This document shows, piece after piece, positions 7,680 to 14,219 of a stretch of DNA of 31,822 nt. This DNA comes from a virus, in IMG/VR virus record IMGVR_UViG_3300023082_000028, positions 1 to 31,822 of that record. One strand, 5' to 3'. A program made the translations under genes and the position numbers. The first letter of the stretch is position 1, and the number at the start of each line of letters is the position of its first letter. The notes beneath the pieces are model-generated. The model worked only from the letters and a program-made list of their open reading frames with translations. It searched no databases and was not told where the DNA came from.

Positions 7680-7954
7680 CCGCATCGCCCTACGAGGAGC
7701 TCCGCCGAGCCCTCCAACCCCAAGAGTGGACCGAGCAAGCCGCCTGCGTCGACTCCGGCGAGCACCCGGACCTCTGGTTCGCGCCCCGCCGCAACCACGC
7801 CCAACGTCGACGCGCGAAGGCCATCTGTGCAGCCTGCCCGGTCGCTGACATCTGCCGTGCTGACGGTGAGGGGCACCTCGGGATCTGGGGTGGGCAGGTC
7901 GGGAAGGCGTTCACCCGGTCGCGGCAGGTCCCCCAGGTCAGGGTCGCATCATGA
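7676..7954 (+). CDS. WhiB-family transcriptional regulator (92 aa)
   Basis: Four cysteines at 24, 51, 54 and 60 form the C...CxxC...C set that holds a [4Fe-4S] cluster in WhiB-like proteins. They are followed by the diagnostic turn GIWGG at 69-73 and a basic C-terminus (TRSRQ). The segment WTEQAAC, then DLWF, also matches the family. WhiB proteins occur only in Actinomycetota and their phages. They bind region 4 of the primary sigma factor and alter promoter choice around -35. Placed late in the early operon and upstream of late genes that share an unusual -35 element, this one is a candidate late-gene regulator (inference). The ATG overlaps the upstream stop. Confidence 0.85.
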   Translation: MTASPYEELRRALQPQEWTEQAACVDSGEHPDLWFAPRRNHAQRRRAKAICAACPVADICRADGEGHLGIWGGQVGKAFTRSRQVPQVRVAS

Positions 7955-8334
7955 GCGAGCCGAAGCGGATCCAGCGCAGGCGCACGAAGGGGTGGCGGAT
8001 GCCCGACGGCGCCGTGTACGTCGGCCGGCCCACGAAGTGGGGCAACCCCTGGACCGTCGTGCCTGTCCGAGACGCGAACTTCCCGTTCTCCGACGCGGCG
8101 GACGTCGTGACCGACGACGGCACGACCATAGGCAGGTTCGAGCGGTACTCCCGCGGTCCCCGCTCTGGCGCACCGTACTGGGCGGTCCAGGGGTTCAACC
8201 GCGACTTCGCAGCCGGCCTTGCTGAGGAAGCCCGTGCCGAGCTGGCCGGCCGGGACCTTGCCTGCTGGTGCCCGCTCGACCAGCCCTGCCACGCCGACGT
8301 GCTCCTCGAGCTCGCGAACGGGACACCCGCGTGA
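7951..8334 (+). CDS. DUF4326-family protein (127 aa)
   Basis: The N-terminus has RRRTKGWRMPDGAVYVGRPT followed by KWGNPW, and the C-terminus has LAGRDLACWCPLDQPCHADV followed by LLELAN. These two blocks are the hallmarks of DUF4326, a family common in phages and actinobacteria with no proven biochemical role. The conserved CWC...CH residues may hold a metal. The ATG overlaps the WhiB stop, so both come from the same transcript. Confidence 0.85.
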   Translation: MSEPKRIQRRRTKGWRMPDGAVYVGRPTKWGNPWTVVPVRDANFPFSDAADVVTDDGTTIGRFERYSRGPRSGAPYWAVQGFNRDFAAGLAEEARAELAGRDLACWCPLDQPCHADVLLELANGTPA

Positions 8335-8738
8335 CCACGGAGACGGCGCGGGTCGAGACCATCCGCATCCGCATCCGCATGGCCGACCGCATCAGCGAGA
8401 ACGACCGCCTCCACTGGCGTGTCAAGGCCCGCCGCACCAAGACGATCCGCCTAATCGGCCACCTCACCGCCCGCGGACGGGCACCCATGCAGCGCGCCGA
8501 GCTCGTCGCCCGAATCGGCTGGCCCGACCGCCGCGACCGCGACGCCCACAACCTCATGCCCACCCTCAAGGCCGCGATCGACGGGATCGTGAAGGACGCC
8601 GGCCTGCTCCCGGACGACAACGACCGCTACCTGACCGGCCCCGACCTGCGCCCGTACCTGCTGGGCGAGCGTGGATGGTTGACGATCGACCTGATCTTCA
8701 CCGAGGTGTCGGCCGACGACGGTAGCGTGACCCCATGA
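8331..8738 (+). CDS. RusA-like Holliday junction resolvase (135 aa)
   Basis: The central block RRDRDAHNLMPTLKAAIDGI followed by VKDAGLLPDDND matches the RusA core. Its acidic residues (Asp 69/71, Asp 84, Asp 95/96) and a Lys near 80 are spaced as in the family's magnesium-binding catalytic site. RusA enzymes cut four-way junctions and help resolve recombination or packaging intermediates. The GTG at 8331 overlaps the upstream stop. The length is close to the usual size of the family. Confidence 0.8.
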   Translation: MTTETARVETIRIRIRMADRISENDRLHWRVKARRTKTIRLIGHLTARGRAPMQRAELVARIGWPDRRDRDAHNLMPTLKAAIDGIVKDAGLLPDDNDRYLTGPDLRPYLLGERGWLTIDLIFTEVSADDGSVTP

Positions 8739-8947
8739 CGGTCTCAGCTGTGCTCCACGGTGGCCCGCTGCACGGCGATCGCCTCGAGATCTCGGACGAC
8801 GTCGCCGCTGACTGGTCCCGATCGCAGGTCATCCGCCTCGCCGCCGACCCTGACAACCCGCTCGGCGACCGCAAGGTGTGCACCTACCAGCGGACGGTCG
8901 TCGACGAGGATCCGCTGCGCTACGAGTACGTCGAGGAGCGGCCATGA
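8735..8947 (+). CDS. Hypothetical protein (70 aa)
   Basis: The ATG at 8735 overlaps the resolvase stop, and the end overlaps the ATG at 8944. The product begins MTVSAVLHGGPLHGDRLEIS and ends YEYVEERP. The 'GGPLHG' opening is common among short actinophage proteins of unknown role. No enzyme motif is seen. Confidence 0.65.
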   Translation: MTVSAVLHGGPLHGDRLEISDDVAADWSRSQVIRLAADPDNPLGDRKVCTYQRTVVDEDPLRYEYVEERP

Positions 8948-9124
8948 CGGTCCAGCAGCACGCGCTCGCGGCCTCCCGCGCAATGGAGCGTCTGCTGCGA
9001 GCAGGCACTCACCGACCCGGCCGGTCGCGGCATCCTGGTGCGCCGTTCGCTCTGGGACGGGGAGACGGCCGCGCTGTCCGCCGACGTGCCCTACGGGACG
9101 ATCGTGATCCGCCCGCAGGGCTGA
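8944..9124 (+). CDS. Hypothetical protein (about 60 aa), apparent +1 frameshift
   Basis: From the ATG at 8944 the frame reads MTVQQHALAASRAMERLL, a sensible start. It then becomes Arg/Pro/His-rich text and, left alone, would run through the start of the next gene to 9609. In the +1 frame from about 8995 the text is sensible again (EQALTDPAGRGILVRRSLWD, then an end at IVIRPQG and TGA at 9122-9124), but that frame has no start codon after its own upstream stop at 8945. One extra base between about 8983 and 9006 explains both. It is either a damaged gene, a sequence error or a recoding site. Confidence 0.5.
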
Positions 9125-9145
9125 GGGACCTCTCACACTGCCGTC

Positions 9146-9178
9146 GTCCCCCAACCACGGGCCGTTCGCCCCGACGAT
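9146..9178 (+). promoter_or_regulatory. Late promoter P1 (leaderless, for the fibre-like gene)
   Basis: GTCCCCCA (9146-9153), a 19-base spacer, then GACGAT (9173-9178) with A at position two and T at position six. The predicted +1 is 9185, which is the A of the ATG. This is the most diverged 8-mer of the eight-member family described in the findings. Confidence 0.5.
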
Positions 9179-9184
9179 CGCCGC

Positions 9185-10699
9185 ATGGCCTTTCCCGACG
9201 GATACACCGCGTGGGGCGGCACCGCCGCCGACTTCACCACCAGCCGCTACGACCTCCGCGACGGCATCACCCTCATCAGGTCCCGCGCCAACAAGGTCAC
9301 CATCTGGGGCGGCCCCGGCGACGACGCCGTGCAGGTCACCGACCTCTACGACCACACCATGGCACCAGTCACCGAACTGCTGTCCGCTCCCTCCGGCCTC
9401 CTCCGCACCTTCTGGGCACCAACCGTGCACGAGGAGTTGTGGGCGTCCGTGCAGGACGGCGAGCTCGTGCAGCTCGTTCCCCACACCGGACCCCCGACAC
9501 CGTGGAGCGCTGTAGGCGACAAGCCGGCCACGTTCCCACCCTCGCCGCACGCTCACTCAACGGGAGACGTGTCCGGGCTCGAGACGCTGGTCACTACCAG
9601 AGCGGGTGACCAGCTCGGCTACGAGGTCGTGGAGGACTTCACCCTCTACGCCGACGGGCCACTTGTCGGCCGCAAGACTCTCAGCAACCCAGGTAGTGGG
9701 CGGCTGACGTGGGGCAACGTCGGCGACCGTGCACCGGTGGTCGAGAGCGGCAGCATCAGCATCCCTCCGGGCGTCGCTGGGACCATGCGCGCCTACCTGG
9801 GTCCTCTCGCCGCTGACGTCAACGTGATCGGGATGGAGTTCTCCCACGACGGCGACGGGTCTGGCGGCCTGTGCTGCATGGCGATCTCTGACGGCCTGAT
9901 CGGCGGCGGCTCATCGTTCCCCGACATGCCCGTGCACCACATCGCGGCCACAACCTCGTGGCATCTCCAGGTGGCCGAGAACGGAGACACCTCCGTCGAG
10001 GATGGCGGCATCGGATCATCGGATCAGGACGGCGGCCCGCTCGTCGCTGGCACCCGCTACCGCGTGGAGGTCATCCTCGACAAGCGCCGTGAACGGGCCT
10101 ATGTCGTGGACCACCGAGGCAACGTCTTCACCGCCGTCAACGGTGCGTTCAACGGGGACGGCCAGCACGTCTACTTCCAGGTGCTTCGCTCGGCCCTGTC
10201 GGAGACCCGGTTCCGCATCCATCGCGTGTGGGCCGACTCGCGCCGCATAGACCCCGTCGTCAACGCGCACGCGCTGACCCGCATGACCCCACCGCCCGTG
10301 CTCAAGTCCGTCGGTGCGCCCGTGGCGTTCGCGGAGTCCACATGGGCGAGTGTCGCGGCCACCGCAGCGAAGATCCCGCTGCCGTCCTCGCGCGCGGTCC
10401 GCGTCCAACTGTCAGGGCGTGTGCAGGTCACGACGGCCGGCGACTTCTACCTCGCCGTGATGCGTGACGGCGGTGTCATCGGCAACCCGATCAAGCCCAT
10501 ATGGGCGGCGCGCGGCACGGGCGTGTTCGACCTCAACGAGGGCATCACGCTCTCACCGGCCGACCTCGCTTCGGGACGGATCGGTGACCCGATGAACCTG
10601 ACCATGTCGGTGTGGGCCCCGGGCAGCGGTGAGGGGTCAATCCTCGCTGGCGGCTACGACAAGTTCGACGTGCAGTATCAGCCCCTCCCGGTGCTGTGA
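9185..10699 (+). CDS. Fibre-like minor structural protein (504 aa)
   Basis: The start region (MAFPDGYTAWGGTAADFTTS) and a Pro/His linker near 120 (PPSPHAHSTGDVSGLETLV) resemble the shaft-joining parts of phage fibres. Residues about 155-350 look like a beta sandwich of the lectin/glucanase (ConA-like) type often found in actinophage minor tail proteins (GTRYRVEVILDKRRERAYVV, then DHRGNVF). A second beta domain ends the protein. I infer a particle-surface protein, perhaps receptor binding. Its place, ahead of the head genes and far from the other tail genes, is unusual. The ATG sits exactly at the predicted +1 of P1, with no ribosome binding site. Confidence 0.65.
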   Translation: MAFPDGYTAWGGTAADFTTSRYDLRDGITLIRSRANKVTIWGGPGDDAVQVTDLYDHTMAPVTELLSAPSGLLRTFWAPTVHEELWASVQDGELVQLVPHTGPPTPWSAVGDKPATFPPSPHAHSTGDVSGLETLVTTRAGDQLGYEVVEDFTLYADGPLVGRKTLSNPGSGRLTWGNVGDRAPVVESGSISIPPGVAGTMRAYLGPLAADVNVIGMEFSHDGDGSGGLCCMAISDGLIGGGSSFPDMPVHHIAATTSWHLQVAENGDTSVEDGGIGSSDQDGGPLVAGTRYRVEVILDKRRERAYVVDHRGNVFTAVNGAFNGDGQHVYFQVLRSALSETRFRIHRVWADSRRIDPVVNAHALTRMTPPPVLKSVGAPVAFAESTWASVAATAAKIPLPSSRAVRVQLSGRVQVTTAGDFYLAVMRDGGVIGNPIKPIWAARGTGVFDLNEGITLSPADLASGRIGDPMNLTMSVWAPGSGEGSILAGGYDKFDVQYQPLPVL

Positions 10700-10824
10700 T
10701 GACCCACCTGTTCGTCCTGCTCGCCGTCGCCGTCGTCCTGGGGTGCACCGTCGCCGGGGTCGCGGCAGCGCTCATATCCGGGGCCAAGCCGTGGCCGGAA
10801 CCGCCCGAGCAATCCGCCCGGTGA
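10699..10824 (+). CDS. Small single-span membrane protein (41 aa)
   Basis: The ATG at 10699 overlaps the stop of the fibre-like gene. Residues about 3-29 (THLFVLLAVAVVLGCTVAGV and onward) form one membrane span, followed by a short Pro-rich polar tail. No cleavable-signal function is clear. It is co-translated with the fibre gene and could be accessory to it or to lysis. Confidence 0.5.
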   Translation: MTHLFVLLAVAVVLGCTVAGVAAALISGAKPWPEPPEQSAR

Positions 10825-10845
10825 GACACAGCGTCCGTGCGCCGT

Positions 10846-10878
10846 TCTCACGTGAGAGTCACCGCCAGCCGCTACCGT
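10846..10878 (+). promoter_or_regulatory. Candidate moron promoter with palindromic operator
   Basis: TCTCACGTGAGA (10846-10857) is a perfect 12-base palindrome. It is followed by TACCGT (10873-10878), which fits the actinobacterial -10 pattern TANNNT. The latter ends eight bases before the ATG at 10887, so a very short or absent leader is predicted. The element does not match the late-promoter family and would let the lipoprotein gene be expressed in the lysogen. Confidence 0.45.
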
Positions 10879-10886
10879 GACGTTCC

Positions 10887-11294
10887 ATGCGATCGCTTCC
10901 CGCCCTTCTTGTACTCGCACTCCCCCTGGCCGCGTGCGGGAGCTCCGACGACACAACCGCCACGGAGGACATCGACCGTGACGCATGGCGCGTCGACCTG
11001 GTCCAGCTCGACGGGACCACGACCGAGCCGGACCTCGACACCCTCGAGCGTGTCACCCGCGACATGTGTGACGACACCATCAGCGACCTCGCGCTCGGGC
11101 TCTCTCTCGAAGGTGCACGACCAGACGTCATCCGCATCAATATGCGGTACGTCTGCCCCGACCGGGTCGGGAACGTCGACAAGGCGCTCGAGCAGATCCA
11201 GGACGCCAGCAGCAACGTCGACGAGGCATGCGCCCTGCCGGAATCCCAGCGGACCGAGGAGCAGTCGATGCTCGCCGAAGCGATGAGCTGCTAG
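10887..11294 (+). CDS. Secreted lipoprotein, probable lysogenic-conversion (moron) gene (135 aa)
   Basis: The N-terminus MRSLPALLVLALPLAACGSS is a lipoprotein signal peptide: basic start, hydrophobic core, and lipobox LAAC with the acyl-bearing Cys at 17. The mature part is acidic. Its cysteine-containing helices (RVTRDMCDDT, NMRYVCPDR) recall the DUF732-like small secreted proteins of actinobacteria, a weak resemblance. Phage-encoded lipoproteins often block superinfection at the cell surface, which is a hypothesis here. The gene has its own promoter-like region and a convergent neighbour overlapping its stop by four bases, so it stands apart from the late operons. Confidence 0.75.
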   Translation: MRSLPALLVLALPLAACGSSDDTTATEDIDRDAWRVDLVQLDGTTTEPDLDTLERVTRDMCDDTISDLALGLSLEGARPDVIRINMRYVCPDRVGNVDKALEQIQDASSNVDEACALPESQRTEEQSMLAEAMSC

Positions 11295-11548
11295 ACGTAC
11301 CGACCCGACCGGTAGTTCGGGTCCACGTCGACCGGGGTGAGCTGCTCCTGCCAGAGCCACTCCTGGCACATCATCGGCGGGGTCGACGGCGTGCGGTCTG
11401 ACACGTAGGCCACGAGCGCCTGCCGCCTGGTCGTGCCACGCCAGTCCAGGATCAGCCCCCGCACCGGGCGTGCCTTCCCTGGCTGACGGACCAGGACGAA
11501 CCGGACATCGTCGTACTGGGGCCACGCGTCGTTCTTCTTCGCGTTCAT
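11291..11548 (-). CDS. Minus-strand hypothetical protein (85 aa)
   Basis: The start at 11548 is preceded on its own strand by GGGGGTGGGG, a possible ribosome site. The product begins MNAKKNDAWPQYDDVRFVLV and has the segment VRGLILDWRGTTRRQALVAY, followed by a Trp/Gln-rich part (CQEWLWQEQLTP). This is natural protein composition, unlike the opposite strand here. It may be a small beta-barrel; I recognise no family. It is the only minus-strand gene in the phage besides the integrase and converges with the lipoprotein gene. Confidence 0.6.
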   Translation of the reverse strand: MNAKKNDAWPQYDDVRFVLVRQPGKARPVRGLILDWRGTTRRQALVAYVSDRTPSTPPMMCQEWLWQEQLTPVDVDPNYRSGRYV

Positions 11549-11560
11549 CCCCACCCCCGC

Positions 11561-11587
11561 AGGATAGAACACCAGTTCGAGGGCCAA
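11561..11587 (-). promoter_or_regulatory. Candidate promoter for the minus-strand moron gene
   Basis: On the minus strand TTGGCC (11587-11582), 15 bases, then TATCCT (11566-11561). The -10 fits TANNNT well; the spacer is short. Transcription would begin near 11554, about six bases before the ATG at 11548. It lies back to back with late promoter P2. Confidence 0.35.
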
Positions 11588-11597
11588 CATCAGGCGC

Positions 11598-11630
11598 ATC
11601 CCACCACAGGTGTGCGACCTGACCCACTCT
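11598..11630 (+). promoter_or_regulatory. Late promoter P2 (leaderless, for protease/scaffold)
   Basis: ATCCCACC (11598-11605), 19 bases, CACTCT (11625-11630). The predicted +1 is 11637, the A of the ATG. The upstream GTG at 11610 in the same frame would lie between the two elements, so this site favours the ATG as the start. Confidence 0.6.
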
Positions 11631-11636
11631 CGGGGC

Positions 11637-12872
11637 ATGCCCACAGGACAGCTCCTCGGAGTCGAGCTCGTGAAGGTCGGATCGTGGCGTGCCGCGGTCG
11701 GCTCCGGCGAGGTCACCCGAGAGGACCTCGCTGACGCCGTCGAGGCGTACTCCGACCACATCATCGACCGCCCAATCCTCAAGGTCGGGCACCAGGACGA
11801 CAACGTCTTCAACGCCGCAGTCAACGACGGCGCCGGTGATGGCGAACCCGCCTACGGGTGGCTCGAGAACGTCCGTCTGAACGACGCCGGCGACACGCTG
11901 ATCGCTGACATCGTCGGCATGCCCACCAAGCTGGCCGAGATCGCCGCGACCGCGTACCGGCGTCGCTCCGTCGAGCTGGCCCGAGGGGTGAAGACCGCCG
12001 CCGGGAAGTCGTACCGCATGGTCGTCACCGGCCTCGCCCTCCTCGGCGTTGCCCGCCCGGCAGTGAAGGGTCTCGCCGACGTCATGGCGCTGTACTCCGA
12101 GCCCGCCGAGACCACATCGGTTGAGGTACTCGAGCTGATGGACGGCCTGACCGCTGACCAGGTCGGCGCGTTCGCAGCCGTTCTCGACTCTCTGGCACCG
12201 GTGCACGACACGGACCTCGTCCCACCACGATCCGACGATGCCGCCAATTCTGGCGGTGACGTTACGCAGGGCCAGCAGCCCGCCGACAAGGAGAACAAGA
12301 TGCCCGGACTGACCAAGGAGCAGGTGCTCGCAGCCCTCGACGCCGAGGGTGACAAGTCGATCGAGGATCGGCTGGCCGAGCTCACCACCGTCGAGGAGAC
12401 GGACGAGGAGAAGGCCGCGCGCGAGAAGGCCGAGGCTGACCAGGCTGCTGCCGAACAGGCGGCCAAGGACAAGGCCGACGCGGACGCCGCTGCTGCTGCA
12501 GCTGCCTCCGGTGGCGACGACGAGGGCGAGAAGCCCGGCACCGTCACCCTGTCGGCCGCGCAGTTCGCCGCCCTCAGCGACGGCGCCACCAAGGGGACCG
12601 AGGTCGCGAAGATCCTCGACGGCCAGCGCCGCGACAAGCTCGCCAACGACGCGTTCCGTGCCGGCAAGATCACCAAGACCGAGCTGACCGAGTGGCGCAA
12701 GGCCCTCGACCGCGACGAGGCCGGCACCACGACCCTCCTGTCCACGCTGACGCCGCGCTTCTCCACGCAGGAGATCGGCGACGACGCCGCCCCGACCGAG
12801 CTCGCCGAGGGCGAGGCCCAGGCCGTCAACTCCTGGCTCGACACCGTCTTCGGCACCGCGCCGACGGCCTGA
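11637..12872 (+). CDS. Mu I-like prohead protease fused to scaffold (411 aa)
   Basis: The first 150 residues match Mu-type prohead proteases: a candidate catalytic His in LKVGHQDDN (near 52), PAYGWLENVRL, then TAYRRRSVELARG with the candidate nucleophile Ser near 110. The enzyme would cut scaffold and itself during capsid maturation. Residues about 222-411 are an Ala/Glu/Lys-rich scaffold with a coiled-coil core (EEKAAREKAEADQAAAEQAA) and a C-terminal domain that would contact the capsid protein. The gene precedes the decoration and major capsid genes as in Mu-like and lambda-like head modules. I chose the ATG at 11637 because promoter P2 places +1 there. A separate scaffold can arise from the internal start at 12300. 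Confidence 0.8.
   Translation: MPTGQLLGVELVKVGSWRAAVGSGEVTREDLADAVEAYSDHIIDRPILKVGHQDDNVFNAAVNDGAGDGEPAYGWLENVRLNDAGDTLIADIVGMPTKLAEIAATAYRRRSVELARGVKTAAGKSYRMVVTGLALLGVARPAVKGLADVMALYSEPAETTSVEVLELMDGLTADQVGAFAAVLDSLAPVHDTDLVPPRSDDAANSGGDVTQGQQPADKENKMPGLTKEQVLAALDAEGDKSIEDRLAELTTVEETDEEKAAREKAEADQAAAEQAAKDKADADAAAAAAASGGDDEGEKPGTVTLSAAQFAALSDGATKGTEVAKILDGQRRDKLANDAFRAGKITKTELTEWRKALDRDEAGTTTLLSTLTPRFSTQEIGDDAAPTELAEGEAQAVNSWLDTVFGTAPTA
12219..12251 (+). promoter_or_regulatory. Late promoter P3 inside the protease gene
   Basis: GTCCCACC (12219-12226), 19 bases, AATTCT (12246-12251). The predicted +1 is 12258, which gives a 42-base leader ending in AAGGAG six bases before the in-frame ATG at 12300. 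The element lies in the linker between protease and scaffold, a low-complexity and AT-richer spot. Confidence 0.55.
12300..12872 (+). CDS. Nested scaffold protein, in-frame internal start (190 aa)
   Basis: AAGGAG (12288-12293) lies six bases before an ATG in the protease frame, a much better start signal than that of the full-length gene. Translation from here gives the scaffold alone (MPGLTKEQVLAALDAEGDKS at its start), without the protease. Nested protease/scaffold pairs are established for lambda C/Nu3 and Mu I/Z. Here the nested frame would have its own promoter (P3) as well as its own ribosome site, giving scaffold in excess over protease. Inferred from sequence alone. Confidence 0.65.
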   Translation: MPGLTKEQVLAALDAEGDKSIEDRLAELTTVEETDEEKAAREKAEADQAAAEQAAKDKADADAAAAAAASGGDDEGEKPGTVTLSAAQFAALSDGATKGTEVAKILDGQRRDKLANDAFRAGKITKTELTEWRKALDRDEAGTTTLLSTLTPRFSTQEIGDDAAPTELAEGEAQAVNSWLDTVFGTAPTA

Positions 12873-12897
12873 CCCGCATCCCACCAAGGAGCCTCAC

Positions 12898-13272
12898 ATG
12901 CCCAGCAACCCCTCCCGGCACACGTACTCGCCCGGTCAGGACATCCCCTGCACCGCGTCGACCGCGGTCACCGGTGCCCGGTTCGTCCTCATCGGCACGT
13001 CCGGTGTGAAGCCGAACCCGAACATCAAGCCCTGCACCGACGGCCTCCAGCCGTTCGGCGTCGCGTCCTACGACGCCGCTGTCGGCCAGACCGTGCGGGT
13101 CATGCGTGCGGGTGTCGTGCTCGTCAAGGTCGGCGCCGGTGGTCTGACGGCCAACCAGGAGGTCCAGTCCGACGCCAACGGTCAGGCCATCGTCCTGGCC
13201 GCGGGCAAGGCCGCCGGTCGCGCCGTCTACGACGCTGCCGCCGGCGCTCTCGCCGAGATCGCCCTGTACTGA
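12898..13272 (+). CDS. Capsid decoration protein, DUF2190-like (124 aa)
   Basis: The ATG at 12898 follows AAGGAG with six bases spacing. The product is a small beta-rich protein (HTYSPGQDIPCTASTAVTGA, then FVLIGTSGV, QTVRVMRAGVVLVKVG) like the head-decoration or fibre-base proteins placed just before the major capsid gene in many phages. It would bind the outside of the shell after expansion and stabilise it. It is 25 bases downstream of the scaffold gene and 41 bases upstream of the capsid gene, so it shares their transcript. Confidence 0.7.
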   Translation: MPSNPSRHTYSPGQDIPCTASTAVTGARFVLIGTSGVKPNPNIKPCTDGLQPFGVASYDAAVGQTVRVMRAGVVLVKVGAGGLTANQEVQSDANGQAIVLAAGKAAGRAVYDAAAGALAEIALY

Positions 13273-13313
13273 TCCCCCGACCCCAGATTCACTGAAAAGA
13301 AAGCGACAAGACG

Positions 13314-14219
13314 ATGCCCGGACCCGGAAGCATTTACCCTCCCGACGCCGCAACGGTCGCGGGATCCAAGATCACCGTCGATCGTTGGCTCAAGAATCCG
13401 ACGATCCAGCAGAAGTCCTTCGAGCGGATCACGCTCCAGCAGGGTTTCATCGCCGACTTCCTGTTCCGCGGCGGCCTCGCCGAGGGCGGAGCGGTGATCT
13501 ACGACAAGCTCACCGCGGCCAACCTCTGGGCCGACGGCGAGCCGGGCATCATCGCCCCGATGAGCGAGTTCCCGCTCGTCGACGTGTCCGACCCCGACCC
13601 GAAGATCGCGCTCGCGGTCGAGCGTGGCCTGGCATTCGAGACGTCGTTCCAGGCGATCAAGCGCAACAACATCGACGTCATCGCGAAGGGCGTCCGCCGC
13701 CTCGCGAACACGATGATCCGCAACCACGACGCGGTCGCGCTCGCGGCGTTCTACACCGACCCCGACATCCCCACGGGCGACGGCTCGGTCACGTGGGCGT
13801 CCGACGGCGGCGACGGGATCCTGACGGACATGTTCGCCGGCTCCGCGGTCGTCGAGGACGGCGACATGGCGTACACGGTCGACACGGCGATCATCCGCCC
13901 CGAGACCCGCACGCTGCTGCTGTCGAAGAAGGCCATCCGTGAGGCCCTGCCCCGCGAGAACACCGCGATCAACCCGGTCACGTCCGGAAAGCTCGCGGGT
14001 CTGGCGGGCATCGACAACTGGATCGTGTCGCGTCGCGCCCCGGTCGGCAAGGTCGCCTACGTCAACTCCAAGGTGGTCGGCTCGATCAACGTCGAAGAGG
14101 CCTTCTGGACCGCCTCGATCGAGGACAAGCTGCGCCGTCGCTGGGTGACGCAGGCCGGCCGGTCGGACGTCCCGATCATCGACGAGCCGCTCGCGGCGTA
14201 CATCCAGGACATCGCCTGA
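13314..14219 (+). CDS. Major capsid protein (301 aa)
   Basis: The gene lies directly after scaffold and decoration genes, with a purine-rich ribosome site (GAAAAGAAAG) some distance upstream. The N-terminal part (VDRWLKNPTIQQKSFERITL) is followed by an alternating helix/strand body and a C-terminal domain (NWIVSRRAPVGKVAYVNSKV; then FWTASIEDKLRRRWVTQ). The size and pattern fit HK97-fold shell proteins of the short Mu-like type. I see no separate long delta domain, consistent with scaffold supplied by the upstream gene. The stop overlaps the ATG at 14219. Confidence 0.8.
   Translation: MPGPGSIYPPDAATVAGSKITVDRWLKNPTIQQKSFERITLQQGFIADFLFRGGLAEGGAVIYDKLTAANLWADGEPGIIAPMSEFPLVDVSDPDPKIALAVERGLAFETSFQAIKRNNIDVIAKGVRRLANTMIRNHDAVALAAFYTDPDIPTGDGSVTWASDGGDGILTDMFAGSAVVEDGDMAYTVDTAIIRPETRTLLLSKKAIREALPRENTAINPVTSGKLAGLAGIDNWIVSRRAPVGKVAYVNSKVVGSINVEEAFWTASIEDKLRRRWVTQAGRSDVPIIDEPLAAYIQDIA

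Noticed and set aside
8944-9609. Single long gene from 8944 to 9609
   Set aside because: After about 9000 the frame is Arg/Pro-rich shadow text and overlaps 425 bases of the fibre-like gene; a +1 frameshift with an end at 9124 fits better.
9185-10699. Terminase large subunit or portal in the slot before the head genes
   Set aside because: The product has no Walker A/B or nuclease motifs and no portal-like helices; it is beta-rich and fibre-like.
12878-12885. ATCCCACC copy before the decoration gene
   Set aside because: The hexamer 19 bases downstream (GCAACC) lacks the A and T positions, and the start codon is only 12 bases away with a normal ribosome site, so it is not counted as a late promoter.
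10872-12887. Long minus-strand open frame (671 codons) across the lipoprotein and protease/scaffold genes
   Set aside because: GC-rich coding DNA leaves the opposite strand open. The plus strand has clear protease and scaffold motifs here, and the minus translation is low-complexity Gly/Val/Asp text.
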